Positions 26,983 through 35,357 of a stretch of DNA of 64,000 nucleotides are shown here, in pieces. The notes under the pieces were generated by a model that saw only the letters and a program-made list of their open reading frames with translations, was not told where the DNA came from and made no database searches. Each line of letters begins with the position of its first letter. Positions within the stretch are counted from its first letter, which is position 1. The stretch is taken from positions 1 through 64,000 of the forward strand of contig SFPR01000011.1 of NCBI GenBank assembly GCA_004551865.1. Reading direction: 5' to 3'. A program made the position numbers and the translations under genes. The DNA is from Bacteroidales bacterium. Lineage in GTDB: Bacteria > Bacteroidota > Bacteroidia > Bacteroidales > P3.

Positions 26983-27351
26983 TTTTTCTTTCTTTATTTA
27001 ATGTTTTATCTATTTTGATTTGCCCAAGTTCCAAAGGCGATACAATTTTTTGAAAACCGATTTAAGGGAATAGGAACCCTGACTTAAGGACATAAAAAAG
27101 TCGTGGAACTTTTTTCTTATTGGTGTTGAGGTCCTCGAATTACCTATTCTATCAAATAAGATAAGCCCACGATTTCACTCGTGAGCGTCTTAAACTTATC
27201 TTTTGATAGAATTGTATGAAATTTTCGAGGTTTCACACCACCAAAGTTAAGCAAAAACGCTTTAATATGTCGTATTAAACTACTAAGTCTAAATTATAAA
27301 TTTTCTGTTTGCCGTTTCCTCCTTTTTTAAGTTGGTTTCTAAATTCGGCGG
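26983..27351 (-). promoter_or_regulatory. Long structured leader of the lipoprotein gene
   Basis: About 370 nt between the -7 element and the ATG, with no coding frame seen. On the minus strand it contains GACATATTAAAGC plus a small hairpin (AAGC...GCTT) near 27249-27271 that is shared with the leader at 40135-40160, then a long imperfect hairpin (27121-27241), then a second stem (AAAAAAGT with ACTTTTTT, near 27094-27115). It could be a 5' regulatory leader or a separate small RNA. Confidence 0.5.
27121..27241 (-). ncRNA. Candidate structured RNA: ~120-nt imperfect hairpin
   Basis: Nested complementary blocks on the minus strand: GGTGTGAAACCTCGAA with TTCGAGGACCTCAACACC, then ATTCTATCAAAAGATAAG with CTTATCTTATTTGATAGAAT, and a terminal CACGA-TCGTG stem. 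The structure is clear; the function is not. No Rfam family recognised by eye. Confidence 0.45.
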
Positions 27352-27359
27352 CAAAGATA
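27352..27359 (-). promoter_or_regulatory. -7 promoter element
   Basis: Minus-strand TATCTTTG, start point for the long leader of the Tyr-rich lipoprotein gene. Confidence 0.6.
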
Positions 27360-27409
27360 TAAAAACTTTCTGATACAACAAAATGATTCTCTTGCAAAGT
27401 TCGGTTTAC

Positions 27410-27508
27410 CTCTCACAAAGATGATTGCATTTTTCAAGTCTTTGTTTTTGAGTTTCTTTTTGTCGATTGTTCGGAGCTTTGTGCCAAAAGCAGAGCTGAA
27501 ACTCTCTT
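27410..27508 (-). repeat. 99-bp exact direct repeat, copy 2
   Basis: Identical to 26179-26277. Homology stops abruptly at both ends. The length equals a k-mer size often used by assemblers, so the junction should be checked against reads. Confidence 0.9.
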
Positions 27509-27661
27509 GTCGATGTACAAAACGGTCTTTTGATTTAGAGAAAATCCTTCCTCATTTAACTCTGTCACACTTGCAGGAGCGGGAATTATGTTCACTTTTT
27601 GCGAATATGCAAAAGCACAAACGCTCGCTGCAAATAGAAAAACAACAATTTTTTTCAACAT
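27410..27661 (-). pseudogene. GH20 N-terminal fragment (second 5' copy)
   Basis: Begins MLKKIVVFLFAASVCAFAYS (signal peptide) then QKVNIIPAPASVTELNEEG, the usual N-terminal domain of GH20 enzymes and homologous to, but distinct from, the N-terminus at 26423. At 27508 it enters the same 99-bp repeat, but one base out of frame (-1), giving a meaningless tail (RVSALLLAQSSEQ). After the repeat ends at 27410, no GH20 sequence continues. It has its own promoter. A broken duplicate or the stranded original 5' end. Confidence 0.8.
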
Positions 27662-27684
27662 ATTCTAATCTTTTTTCGAGTTGG

Positions 27685-27692
27685 CAAAGATA
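27685..27692 (-). promoter_or_regulatory. -7 promoter element
   Basis: Minus-strand TATCTTTG, 24 bp upstream of the second GH20 N-terminal copy. Confidence 0.65.
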
Positions 27693-27810
27693 TGAAAAAG
27701 CAATGAAACTTAGCCGATAAGCCTGCCGTTATGAGCAAAAAAGCTTTCAAAGCAGCCAAAGGGTCAAACATTTTTTCGCCTTTTTGTATTGCGGAATTGT
27801 TTTTTTGTTG

Positions 27811-27818
27811 TACTTTTG
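27811..27818 (+). promoter_or_regulatory. -7 promoter element of SRP RNA
   Basis: TACTTTTG immediately before the SRP RNA 5' end. Confidence 0.7.
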
Positions 27819-27821
27819 CAC

Positions 27822-27921
27822 TCGGGTAAGTCTTGTACGACCAGCTCCCTCTGAATCTCCCCAGGGCGGGAACGCAGCAAGGTAAGGAGGTTGTAGCGGT
27901 GCGATATAAGTAGCTTACCCT
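27822..27921 (+). ncRNA. ffs: Signal recognition particle RNA (4.5S type)
   Basis: About 100 nt. The ends pair (GGGTAAG with CTTACCC) and the conserved apical core is visible: GACCAGCTCCC, CCCCAGGGCGGGAACG with GCAGCAAGGTAAGG. It binds Ffh and targets nascent membrane proteins. A T-run follows the closing stem and would terminate transcription. Confidence 0.93.
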
Positions 27922-27953
27922 TTTTTTATGTCTTGTTGCGAAATTTTGTTTCC

Positions 27954-28949
27954 TTACTTTATCCCCATTTTATTTAGTGCTGCCTGATACTTATTTGCAT
28001 TTGCATAGTGTTGGTCGGGAGTCGATGCAAAGTTGTGGTATCCCGAAAAGTCTTCTTTGGCACAGAAAAAGATGTAGTCGTGCTTTTGGTAGTTCAAAAC
28101 CGAAAGCAGAGAACTTTGCTCGGGAAGACAAATCGCACTTGGCGGCAATCCCTTATACATATATGTGTTGTAAGGAGAATCGGTCTGCAAATGCTTGTAC
28201 ATTATTCTCTTTATGGTAAAGTCGCCTACCGCATATCGTACCGTAGGGTCGGCTTGCAGAAGCATATCGCGGTGCAAACGATTGATATACACCCCTGCTA
28301 TTGTGGGTTTTTCCTCGTTTTTGTTGGTTTCTTCTTCGACAATAGATGCCAAAACGACTATTTCATGGCGGCTTAAGCCTGTTTTTTCGACTGAGGCGGC
28401 TCTTGCTTTCCACCAATGGTCGCTTTCGGTTTTTAGTCGCCTAAGGAGCTTGTCCGAAGTGGTATTCCAATAGACTTGATAGGTATTGGGAATTACGTTT
28501 TCAAACAAATCGTATTCCAAATTCTCTATCGAAAGCAACAAGTCTTCTTTGCTTATCATCAACTGTGAGGATACTTTTTCGGCAAAGTCATCATACGTTC
28601 TCACCTTGCCGATAACAAGTTTTACGGGGGTCTGTAAACCTCTTGAAAGCATCTTTGCCAAGTCTGCCTGCTTGATTTTTGGTGCTATTTCATAATATCC
28701 GCTTCGCATCTTGCCGCTTTCGCAAAATACCTTGACAAAAAGCGAGTATGCAAATCCGCTGTCAATCACACCTTTGTCTCTCAACATTTTCTCGACCTGC
28801 TCTGTTGAGGTATTGGGATAAAGACAGAGTTTGACGGTTTGAGTGTTCTCTGTTTTTGAAGAGACTATCCAAAGTACAAAAAGCCCGAACACAAGGCATA
28901 CAACGCCGGTAACAATCAGTGTAACAGCAAGGATTTTCTTATTTTTCAT
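27954..28949 (-). CDS. mltG: Endolytic murein transglycosylase MltG
   Basis: 331 residues. One N-terminal membrane helix (about 7-30), a LysM-like segment, then the YceG catalytic domain with ASIVEEETNKNEEKPTIAGVYINRL, which includes the catalytic Glu, and LLQADPTVRYAVG. Cleaves nascent peptidoglycan strands in the inner membrane and sets glycan length. The start overlaps the 3' end of the upstream acetyltransferase gene by 11 bp, so the two are cotranscribed. Confidence 0.92.
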   Translation of the reverse strand: MKNKKILAVTLIVTGVVCLVFGLFVLWIVSSKTENTQTVKLCLYPNTSTEQVEKMLRDKGVIDSGFAYSLFVKVFCESGKMRSGYYEIAPKIKQADLAKMLSRGLQTPVKLVIGKVRTYDDFAEKVSSQLMISKEDLLLSIENLEYDLFENVIPNTYQVYWNTTSDKLLRRLKTESDHWWKARAASVEKTGLSRHEIVVLASIVEEETNKNEEKPTIAGVYINRLHRDMLLQADPTVRYAVGDFTIKRIMYKHLQTDSPYNTYMYKGLPPSAICLPEQSSLLSVLNYQKHDYIFFCAKEDFSGYHNFASTPDQHYANANKYQAALNKMGIK

Positions 28950-29469
28950 CTTTTGTTCTGTTTATTTTTTGATATACTTCCACATCTTTGAATTTCCCGT
29001 TCTCGCACAACCAATCTTTCAAAACGCTTGTGGGTTCAAATCCCGAAGAAATCAACATTTTTTTGCTCGAAAGGTTGTCTGAGGGTACGAAACTATAAAG
29101 ACAATGTAACGAATAGACCTTTGTAACATATTCCCAGAGCATTTCCACAACCGGTTTGGCATATCCCCTACCCCTATGCTCGGAAGAGAAAAGTATTCCC
29201 ATTGCAGCCCTGAAATCTTTGGGCGAAAAGTCGTACAAATCGACGCAACCGATAGTCTTTGTCTCGCCTTGGTCAATCAAATCGACCATCAACCTCATCT
29301 GTCCTGCTGCATAAAAGGTGTCGTTTTGGGCTTGCAAAACATATTGTTCCAATGCAAAATGAGAAAAAGGACGCTGTGTCTGTCCCACCGACCACACCGA
29401 CATATCGTTTTCCCACTCATAAAATAAATCTGCATCGTCCAACTCGACGGCTCTGAATTTGAACTCCAT
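28939..29469 (-). CDS. GNAT family acetyltransferase (RimJ/RimL type)
   Basis: 176 residues from the ATG at 29469; an earlier Met at 29487 lies in or before the promoter. GNAT features: MEFKFRAVELDDADLFYEWEND, the acetyl-CoA loop SSEHRGRGYAKPVVEML, and NLSSKKMLISSGFE. Substrate unknown; could be an N-terminal or small-molecule acetyltransferase. Overlaps mltG. Confidence 0.88.
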   Translation of the reverse strand: MEFKFRAVELDDADLFYEWENDMSVWSVGQTQRPFSHFALEQYVLQAQNDTFYAAGQMRLMVDLIDQGETKTIGCVDLYDFSPKDFRAAMGILFSSEHRGRGYAKPVVEMLWEYVTKVYSLHCLYSFVPSDNLSSKKMLISSGFEPTSVLKDWLCENGKFKDVEVYQKINRTKDEK

Positions 29470-29484
29470 CGTCTTTTTTGTTTG

Positions 29485-29492
29485 CAAAGGTA
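29485..29492 (-). promoter_or_regulatory. -7 promoter element
   Basis: Minus-strand TACCTTTG, 15 bp upstream of the chosen acetyltransferase start. Confidence 0.7.
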
Positions 29493-29597
29493 AGACAAAA
29501 TAAGCAAATGAACTTTTGAGAATTTACCACAAGCGAAAGAGAGTTTGAAATACCCTTGTAACAGATTGATTTTCAAAGCCAAGCCTTTCGCTAAAAT

Positions 29598-29675
29598 AAA
29601 ACGGCGTTTTGTGATGGTTAAAACGCCGTTTTAACTTGAACAAAACGCCGTTTTATTTTTGCAAAACAGCGTTTT
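29598..29675. repeat. Palindrome array, set of four (near-perfect)
   Basis: Units at 29598, 29620, 29642 and 29663 (steps 22, 22, 21): AAAACGGCGTTTT, AAAACGCCGTTTT twice, AAAACAGCGTTTT. Lies between divergent promoters of the acetyltransferase and the phosphate acyltransferase. Confidence 0.88.
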
Positions 29676-29714
29676 ATTTCTGTGGCATCTTTGAACATAT
29701 TTTCAGGCTTTTGT

Positions 29715-29746
29715 TTTGCCCGAACCAAATTATTGTACTATCTTTG
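29715..29746 (+). promoter_or_regulatory. Promoter (-33 and -7) of the phosphate acyltransferase
   Basis: TTTG at 29715-29718 and TATCTTTG at 29739-29746, 20 bp apart, a complete Bacteroidetes sigma-ABfr-type promoter about 50 bp before the ATG. Confidence 0.75.
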
Positions 29747-29797
29747 CAAACTCGTTTTTGGAATTAGTGTAATTATTAAAAAATAAACAAAATAGCA

Positions 29798-30703
29798 ATG
29801 ATTAAGAAGTTGGACGAGCTTATAGATGCAGTTAAGCTCAAAGGCAAAAAAAGATTGGTTGCTGCGTTTGCAAACGATTCTCACACAATCGGAGCAGCTT
29901 CAATGGCAATGGATTTGGGTGTGGTAGATGCAACCTTGGTTGGAGACATCGACACAATCAAGTCTGTTTGCGAAAAAGAAGGTATTGATGTAAATAAGTT
30001 CAATCTTGTTCAGGAAGCAAACGAACAAGCAGCTGCAAACAAGGCTGTTGAACTTATCAATGCAGGAGAGGGAGACATTTTGATGAAAGGTCTCTGCTCG
30101 ACAGACAAGTACATGAGAGCTATACTAAACAAGGAAAAGGGTTTGATGCCCGGAGGAAAGCCTGTTTTGTCTCACGTTACTGTTTTTGAAATACCTACTT
30201 ACCACAAATTGTTGATTACTTCTGATGTTGCAGTTATTCCTGCACCTGATTTCAAACAAAAGACTGCTATATGCGAATACGTTATCAAAACAGCCAAGAC
30301 CCTCGGCATCGAAACGCCTAAGGTTGCCATGATTGCACCTACCGAACAAATGAGCGTAGGTATTCCTTCATGTGTAGATGCTGCCCTTATTGCTGCAATG
30401 AACAACCGCGGACAAATCAAGGGAGCAATAGTTGACGGACCGTTGGCATTGGACGTTGCAATAGACAAGGAAAGTGCAACAATAAAGAAACTAAAAGGCG
30501 AAGTGGCAGGCGATGCAGACTGCTTGGTATGGCCAAACATCGAATCCGGAAACGTATTCTACAAGTCTTGCACCAAGTTCGCTAAGGCTGAATTGGCTGC
30601 AATGGTTGTCGGAGCAAAGGTTCCTTGTGTTCTTTCTTCAAGAGGCGACAGCACAAAGACAAAAATGTATTCAATAGCACTTGCTGCATTGTCTTGCAAG
30701 TAA
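29798..30703 (+). CDS. ptb: Phosphate acetyl/butyryltransferase
   Basis: 301 residues of the phosphate acyltransferase family: FANDSHTIGAASMAMDLGVVDATLVGD at the N-terminus, GDILMKGLCSTDKYMRAILNKE, SHVTVFEIPTYHKLLITSDV, and IVDGPLALDVAIDKESA. Interconverts acyl-CoA and acyl phosphate. Length and the absence of extra domains favour Ptb-type over long Pta. No acyl kinase gene adjoins, so the physiological substrate is open. Confidence 0.85.
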   Translation: MIKKLDELIDAVKLKGKKRLVAAFANDSHTIGAASMAMDLGVVDATLVGDIDTIKSVCEKEGIDVNKFNLVQEANEQAAANKAVELINAGEGDILMKGLCSTDKYMRAILNKEKGLMPGGKPVLSHVTVFEIPTYHKLLITSDVAVIPAPDFKQKTAICEYVIKTAKTLGIETPKVAMIAPTEQMSVGIPSCVDAALIAAMNNRGQIKGAIVDGPLALDVAIDKESATIKKLKGEVAGDADCLVWPNIESGNVFYKSCTKFAKAELAAMVVGAKVPCVLSSRGDSTKTKMYSIALAALSCK

Positions 30704-30728
30704 TAGTTAATAATTTTTTCATAGTTCT

Positions 30729-30762
30729 CCCACAGACAGCTTCGGCTTCTGTGGGCTTTTTT
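30729..30762 (+). terminator. Terminator after ptb
   Basis: CCCACAGA pairs with TCTGTGGG (inner GC/UUCG-like loop AGCTTCGGCT), followed by CTTTTTT. It stands only about 20 bp before the PAS-protein start, so some read-through is possible. Confidence 0.85.
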
Positions 30763-30782
30763 GAACAAATAAGCATAAGAAA

Positions 30783-31133
30783 ATGGAAAAATGGTCAGAT
30801 GAACTCCCGTTTGTGGCAATCACAATCTGCGACAAGGAAGGGAAAATCATTGATATGAACCGCCGAAGCATTGCCACATACGAAAAAGACGGTGGCAAGG
30901 CTCTTATTGGCAAACAACTAATGGACTGCCACCCCGAAAGAGCAAAAAAAATCATTGCTCAACTAATGAGCGAGGGCAAGACAAATGCCTACACCATAGA
31001 AAAAGAAGGGTTGAGAAAGCTGATTTATCAATCGCCATGGTACGAAAACGGAGAGTTTGCAGGATTGGTGGAAATGTCTGTTGTTCTGCCCGAAACAATG
31101 CCTCACTACGTTCGCACTCCAAAAAAAGATTAG
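30783..31133 (+). CDS. Single-domain PAS protein
   Basis: 116 residues forming one PAS fold: AITICDKEGKIIDMNRRSIATYEKDGG, LIGKQLMDCHPERAKKIIAQLM, YQSPWYENGEFAGLVEMSVVLP. The CHPERA segment after the helix resembles the PAS_10-like group. No output domain, so it would sense a ligand or redox state and act through a partner. Encoded right after ptb. Confidence 0.75.
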   Translation: MEKWSDELPFVAITICDKEGKIIDMNRRSIATYEKDGGKALIGKQLMDCHPERAKKIIAQLMSEGKTNAYTIEKEGLRKLIYQSPWYENGEFAGLVEMSVVLPETMPHYVRTPKKD

Positions 31134-31197
31134 CAACATATATTGTCGCAAAAGACTAAAAAGAGAAAATTGGCGTTTAACAAATAAAAGACACACA

Positions 31198-31332
31198 ATG
31201 AAAAATACAAAGAAAGCATTCGTAATCATGTTGGTTTTGGCAGCAGCAGGCATCGTTTTGTCATCTTGTTCTCACAGAACCTGCGACGCATACTCCTCTG
31301 CACATCGTTACAGCAGAGAAATTTTGCGATAA
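31198..31332 (+). CDS. 44-residue lipoprotein, unknown
   Basis: Signal peptide with lipobox (IVLSSC, Cys24) and a 20-residue tail (SHRTCDAYSSAHRYSREILR). Too short for domain assignment. Followed 20 bp later by a strong terminator, which supports it being a real transcribed gene. Similar mini-lipoproteins are common in Bacteroidetes. Confidence 0.6.
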   Translation: MKNTKKAFVIMLVLAAAGIVLSSCSHRTCDAYSSAHRYSREILR

Positions 31333-31350
31333 AACCAAAATTCAACAAAC

Positions 31351-31402
31351 AAAAACAAAGGTTTTGTGTAGCAGATTGTGGCACAAAACCTTTGTTTTTT
31401 AT
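31351..31402 (+). terminator. Strong bidirectional terminator
   Basis: AACAAAGGTTTTGTG pairs with CACAAAACCTTTGTT with A and T tracts outside. Sits between the mini-lipoprotein and the convergent fucosidase gene. Confidence 0.88.
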
Positions 31403-31450
31403 TATCCTTTGTCTCAATGGAGGAAAAAGAGTTCAAAAACGCCCTCTACT

Positions 31451-32794
31451 CTATCGCAGTTGGAGTTCTATCACTCTTTCGGGAGATGTGGTATCGCTCT
31501 TTTGCGGAAGAGTAAGATGAACGCCGTGAGAGCAGCGGTCATATTTGACTTTTTCTCCGCTTGCAAAGTCCTTTGCCGATTTTACTTTGGCATCTATCGG
31601 CAAGAAAAGCTCTCTCAAACTATCGTCCCACACATGAACAAAAAGTCTGTCGCCCTTTCGGGTTGTCGCTCCCCAAGATTGAACCGGTACATCGCCTGCC
31701 GTGGTTGCATAAATCGTCTCTCCATACTTTGCCAACCATGTTCCGACCTGTTCCAAACGCTGCAAAGCAACCTCGGGAAGGCGTCCGTCGGCTTGAGGTC
31801 CTATGTTCAAAAGAAGGTTTGCCCCTTTGCCTGCCGCACCAACAAGCAAACGTACAATCTCGTCAAGAGACTTGTAGTTTTGGTCGGTAATCCTATAACC
31901 CCAAATGCCGTTCATTGTCTCACAAGTCTCCAACGGCAGAACGCTTATATCCATATTGCCGGAGTATCCACCTTTGTTTTCTCCCGGAAGGTCTCTTTCA
32001 AACACTTGAATATCCTCTCCGTTCGATACATTGAGGTGATGGTTGTTTGCAACAAGGCAGCTTGGTTGTAAAGAGTGAATATGGTCATAAATAGGACGCA
32101 TCTGCCAATCAAACACCGTTGCATCAGTATCGTGATCCCACACTCCGTCAAACCATATTGCCCCTATTTCTCCATAGTTTGTGAGCAATTCGGTGAGCTG
32201 ATCGGTCATAAACTTGCAGTATGAGTTCCAATCGGCTTTGGATTTGTCCTTTCCTGTGGTCTGACCGGTGCGACCCATCGGGTAATCGTCCCTACCCCAA
32301 TCTACCAAAGAATAATATAGGTGTAACCTTATGCCTTGGCGATGACATTCGTCGGCAAGTTCTTTCAACACATCTTTGCCCCATGGAGTAGCCTCAACAA
32401 TGTTATATTGTGAATGTTTGGTTGCAAACATCGAAAAGCCGTCATGATGTCGAGTTGTGAAACATATATACTTTGCTCCTGCCTTCTTGAAAGCCGACAC
32501 CCACTCTTTGGCGTCAAAACCCGCAGGATAAAATCCGCCTGCCGCCTTGGCATATTCTTCATGCAACACTCCCTGACGATTGAGATACCACTCTCCTTGA
32601 GCAAACATACTGTAAATGCCCCAATGCAGGAAAATTCCGAAACCTGCATCGGCAAACTCCTGTCTCGAAACTATATTCTCCTTTGTGGGAACGTACTCAA
32701 TCGAAGAATCGCTCACTATTTGAGCCTCGGCAGCAGGGCAAAACGCAATCAAAGCTGCCACAACCGCAAAAAATTTGTTCAAACCAATTCTCAT
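31451..32794 (-). CDS. GH29 alpha-L-fucosidase
   Basis: 447 residues. Signal peptide about 1-24 (ends AEAQ). GH29 features: FGIFLHWGIYSMFAQGEWYLN, FTTRHHDGFSMFATKHSQYN, and GEIGAIWFDGVWDHD with the expected nucleophile Asp. The C-terminal beta-sandwich is short. Removes terminal fucose from host or plant glycans, probably in the periplasm. Divergent from a TonB receptor; together with the GH20 gene it suggests glycoprotein-glycan use. Confidence 0.9.
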   Translation of the reverse strand: MRIGLNKFFAVVAALIAFCPAAEAQIVSDSSIEYVPTKENIVSRQEFADAGFGIFLHWGIYSMFAQGEWYLNRQGVLHEEYAKAAGGFYPAGFDAKEWVSAFKKAGAKYICFTTRHHDGFSMFATKHSQYNIVEATPWGKDVLKELADECHRQGIRLHLYYSLVDWGRDDYPMGRTGQTTGKDKSKADWNSYCKFMTDQLTELLTNYGEIGAIWFDGVWDHDTDATVFDWQMRPIYDHIHSLQPSCLVANNHHLNVSNGEDIQVFERDLPGENKGGYSGNMDISVLPLETCETMNGIWGYRITDQNYKSLDEIVRLLVGAAGKGANLLLNIGPQADGRLPEVALQRLEQVGTWLAKYGETIYATTAGDVPVQSWGATTRKGDRLFVHVWDDSLRELFLPIDAKVKSAKDFASGEKVKYDRCSHGVHLTLPQKSDTTSPERVIELQLR

Positions 32795-32816
32795 ATTTTT
32801 TAATTTTTTCGAGGTG

Positions 32817-32824
32817 CAAAGCTA
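32817..32824 (-). promoter_or_regulatory. -7 promoter element of the fucosidase
   Basis: Minus-strand TAGCTTTG about 23 bp upstream of the fucosidase start. Confidence 0.65.
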
Positions 32825-32868
32825 CAAATAATCGTCGATACTGCAAATAAAATCACCTTTTTCGGGTA

Positions 32869-32900
32869 TTTGCCCATAAGAGAAAAAAAGTCTAATTTTG
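32869..32900 (+). promoter_or_regulatory. Promoter (-33 and -7) of the TonB receptor
   Basis: TTTG at 32869-32872 and TAATTTTG at 32893-32900, 20 bp apart, 34 bp before the receptor ATG. Confidence 0.7.
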
Positions 32901-32934
32901 CAAACCGAAAAAACATAACTATCTTTAAAAGACA

Positions 32935-35244
32935 ATGAAACAAAGAAATTACATTTTAGTATTGGCTGCATTGCTTTTGAACATTATGACACTCAAAGCA
33001 AATGCACAAAGCGAAGACAGAGTTTGCATAGAAGGTCATGTATTTGACAAAACAACAAAAGAGGCCATAGCATACGCCTCTGTTGCCATAGAGGGAACAA
33101 AAATTGGAACAACAACAGACGAAGAAGGAAACTTCATTTTCCGAAGCATAGCACCGGGACGTTACACTATCGTTGTAAGTTGCATCGGATACAAGAAAGA
33201 ACACCACACTGTCGAGGTTAGAAAAGGAAGTGTTGCCCATGCTCACTTAGAACTTGTTCCCGAAGCCACAAGGCTTGATGAAATTGTGGTGTCGGCAAAT
33301 CGTAACGAGACCAACCGCAAAGAAGCTCCCGTGGTTGTAAATGTGTTGAGCGAGAAACAATTTGAGCAAAACAATGCACAAGACTTGGTTCAGAGCTTGG
33401 GATTTCAAAGCGGAGTGAGAGTTGAGTATAATTGTCAGAACTGTGGATTTCCACAAGTTAGAATAAATGGTTTGGAAGGACCTTATACACAGTTGCTCAT
33501 CGACTCCAAGCCAATTATGAGTGCTTTGAGCGGTGTTTATGGTTTGGAACAAATCCCGGTCAATATGGTTGAACGAATTGAAGTGGTAAAAGGCGGAGGC
33601 TCTGCCCTCTTCGGAGCAAATGCAATTGCCGGCACGGTAAACATAATAACCAAAGAGCCTCTTTCACCTTCCCTTTCGGTCGGAACAGACATTCAGGCAA
33701 TAGGAGGCACAACTTACAGCCAAAACTTCAATGCCAATGGTGCAATACTCAGCAAGGACCGCCGCTTTGGAGCTTCGTTCTATCAAACATTCAGAAATCG
33801 TAATCCATACGACAGAGATAACGACGGATTTTCGGAAATAGGAATGCTGACCAACAACTCCTTTGGAACAAAACTATTTTACAACATCAATTCAAAAAAT
33901 AAAATCAAAATAGAGTACCATACAACCAACGAAAAACGAAGAGGAGGAAACAACTTTGACATGCAACCTCACTATGCAGATATTTGCGAGGCTACCGAAC
34001 ACCTTATCAACGCCCTTTCGCTCAACTATGACTTTGTGTCCTCAGACGGAAAGCACCGCTTGAATGTCTATTCTTCTGCCCAGAACATCGACCGCAACTC
34101 ATACTACGGCTCACATCAAGACCCCAATGCATACGGAATAACAAACGATTTGACCTTTCTTGCAGGAGCAATGGCAAACCATCGTTTGGACAAATTCTTG
34201 TTCTCAAAAGCCTCAATAACCTATGGAGCAGAATATTCCACCAATCGTCTTGACGACCAAGTCAAGGCATACAACATAAGGACACAACAAAACGTCAGCA
34301 CCATAGGAATGTATGTTCAAAGTGAGTGGACAAGCCGATACCTCAACCTACTTATCGGAGCAAGAATGGACAAGCACAACTTGCTTTCCTCTCCCGTCTT
34401 GGTTCCGAGACTAAGTCTCTTATACAAATATAACGACAGTTGGCAAGTCCGTGCAAGCTATTCGAGCGGATACCGCGCCCCTCAGGCATACGATGAAGAC
34501 TTTGACATAACACAAGTCGGAGGAATGAGCTTGAGAACCAAACTTGCCGACAATTTGAATGCAGAATACTCAAATAGCTTTTCACTTTCGTCAGACCATT
34601 ATGCATTCTTAGGTGAAAATTGGCAGGCGAACCTGTTGATTGAGGGTTTCTATACCATTTTGAACGACGTATTTGCAACAAGGATTATAGAGCAAGACAC
34701 AATCAACAACATCATTTACCAAGAAAGATACAACGCTTCGGGAGCCGATGTGGCAGGAGTGAGCCTTAGTGCCAAATTGGCATACAAAGACCTCGTTACC
34801 TTTTCGCTTGGTTACACCTTGCAAACAAGCAAATACAAACAAACAGAGTACTGGTCGGACGATGAGAGTGTGGAAGGTACCGATTATCTGCTCAGAAGTC
34901 CCGAAGATTACGGATTTTTCTCAATGGATATAAGTGCAATCCGCAATACAAACATAACCCTTGGCGGAACATACACCGGAAAAATGAAAGTGGCACACTA
35001 TGCAGGCTACATAGAACAAGACCGTCTTGAAACAACACCACGATTTTTTGACCTCAATGCAGCAATAAGCTACGACATAAAAGCCGGCAAAGGACTCATA
35101 CTACAATTAAAGTGCGGAGTAAACAACATTTTGGATAGTTTCCAAAACGACTTTGACCAAGGAGCCGACCGAGATGCAGGCTATATATACGGACCAACCC
35201 AACCACGCACCTTCTACATTGGAGCAAAACTCAAATTAAAATAA
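32935..35244 (+). CDS. TonB-dependent outer-membrane receptor
   Basis: 769 residues: signal peptide 1-25, a carboxypeptidase-regulatory-like beta domain (about 29-110, IEGHVFDKTTKEAIAYASVAI), a plug domain (about 117-230, EAPVVVNVLSEKQFEQNNAQDLVQ ... ERIEVVKGGGSALFGANAIAG), and a 22-strand barrel to the C-terminus (FYIGAKLKLK). It lacks a SusD partner next door, and the plug resembles CirA/BtuB-type receptors for metals, siderophores or cobalamin more than SusC. Substrate not determined. Confidence 0.9.
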   Translation: MKQRNYILVLAALLLNIMTLKANAQSEDRVCIEGHVFDKTTKEAIAYASVAIEGTKIGTTTDEEGNFIFRSIAPGRYTIVVSCIGYKKEHHTVEVRKGSVAHAHLELVPEATRLDEIVVSANRNETNRKEAPVVVNVLSEKQFEQNNAQDLVQSLGFQSGVRVEYNCQNCGFPQVRINGLEGPYTQLLIDSKPIMSALSGVYGLEQIPVNMVERIEVVKGGGSALFGANAIAGTVNIITKEPLSPSLSVGTDIQAIGGTTYSQNFNANGAILSKDRRFGASFYQTFRNRNPYDRDNDGFSEIGMLTNNSFGTKLFYNINSKNKIKIEYHTTNEKRRGGNNFDMQPHYADICEATEHLINALSLNYDFVSSDGKHRLNVYSSAQNIDRNSYYGSHQDPNAYGITNDLTFLAGAMANHRLDKFLFSKASITYGAEYSTNRLDDQVKAYNIRTQQNVSTIGMYVQSEWTSRYLNLLIGARMDKHNLLSSPVLVPRLSLLYKYNDSWQVRASYSSGYRAPQAYDEDFDITQVGGMSLRTKLADNLNAEYSNSFSLSSDHYAFLGENWQANLLIEGFYTILNDVFATRIIEQDTINNIIYQERYNASGADVAGVSLSAKLAYKDLVTFSLGYTLQTSKYKQTEYWSDDESVEGTDYLLRSPEDYGFFSMDISAIRNTNITLGGTYTGKMKVAHYAGYIEQDRLETTPRFFDLNAAISYDIKAGKGLILQLKCGVNNILDSFQNDFDQGADRDAGYIYGPTQPRTFYIGAKLKLK

Positions 35245-35276
35245 AGCTCAAAGCAAACACTCATAGTTTACACTCA

Positions 35277-35312
35277 AAAGCGAAGTATTTAACAAACAAA
35301 ATACTTCGCTTT
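35277..35312. terminator. Bidirectional terminator
   Basis: AAAGCGAAGTATTT pairs with AAATACTTCGCTTT between the convergent TonB receptor and peroxiredoxin genes. Confidence 0.88.
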
Positions 35313-35357
35313 CTTCATTTTGCAGCCTTGTCGGCAAAATAACACTCGACCACAACA

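Noticed and set aside
27121..27241. 6S RNA or tmRNA
   Set aside because: The long hairpin lacks the tmRNA ends and tag frame, and the bubble arrangement typical of 6S could not be shown by eye.
26179..27508. Insertion sequence between the 99-bp repeats
   Set aside because: No transposase or terminal inverted repeats in the segment, and a 99-bp target duplication would be far too long.
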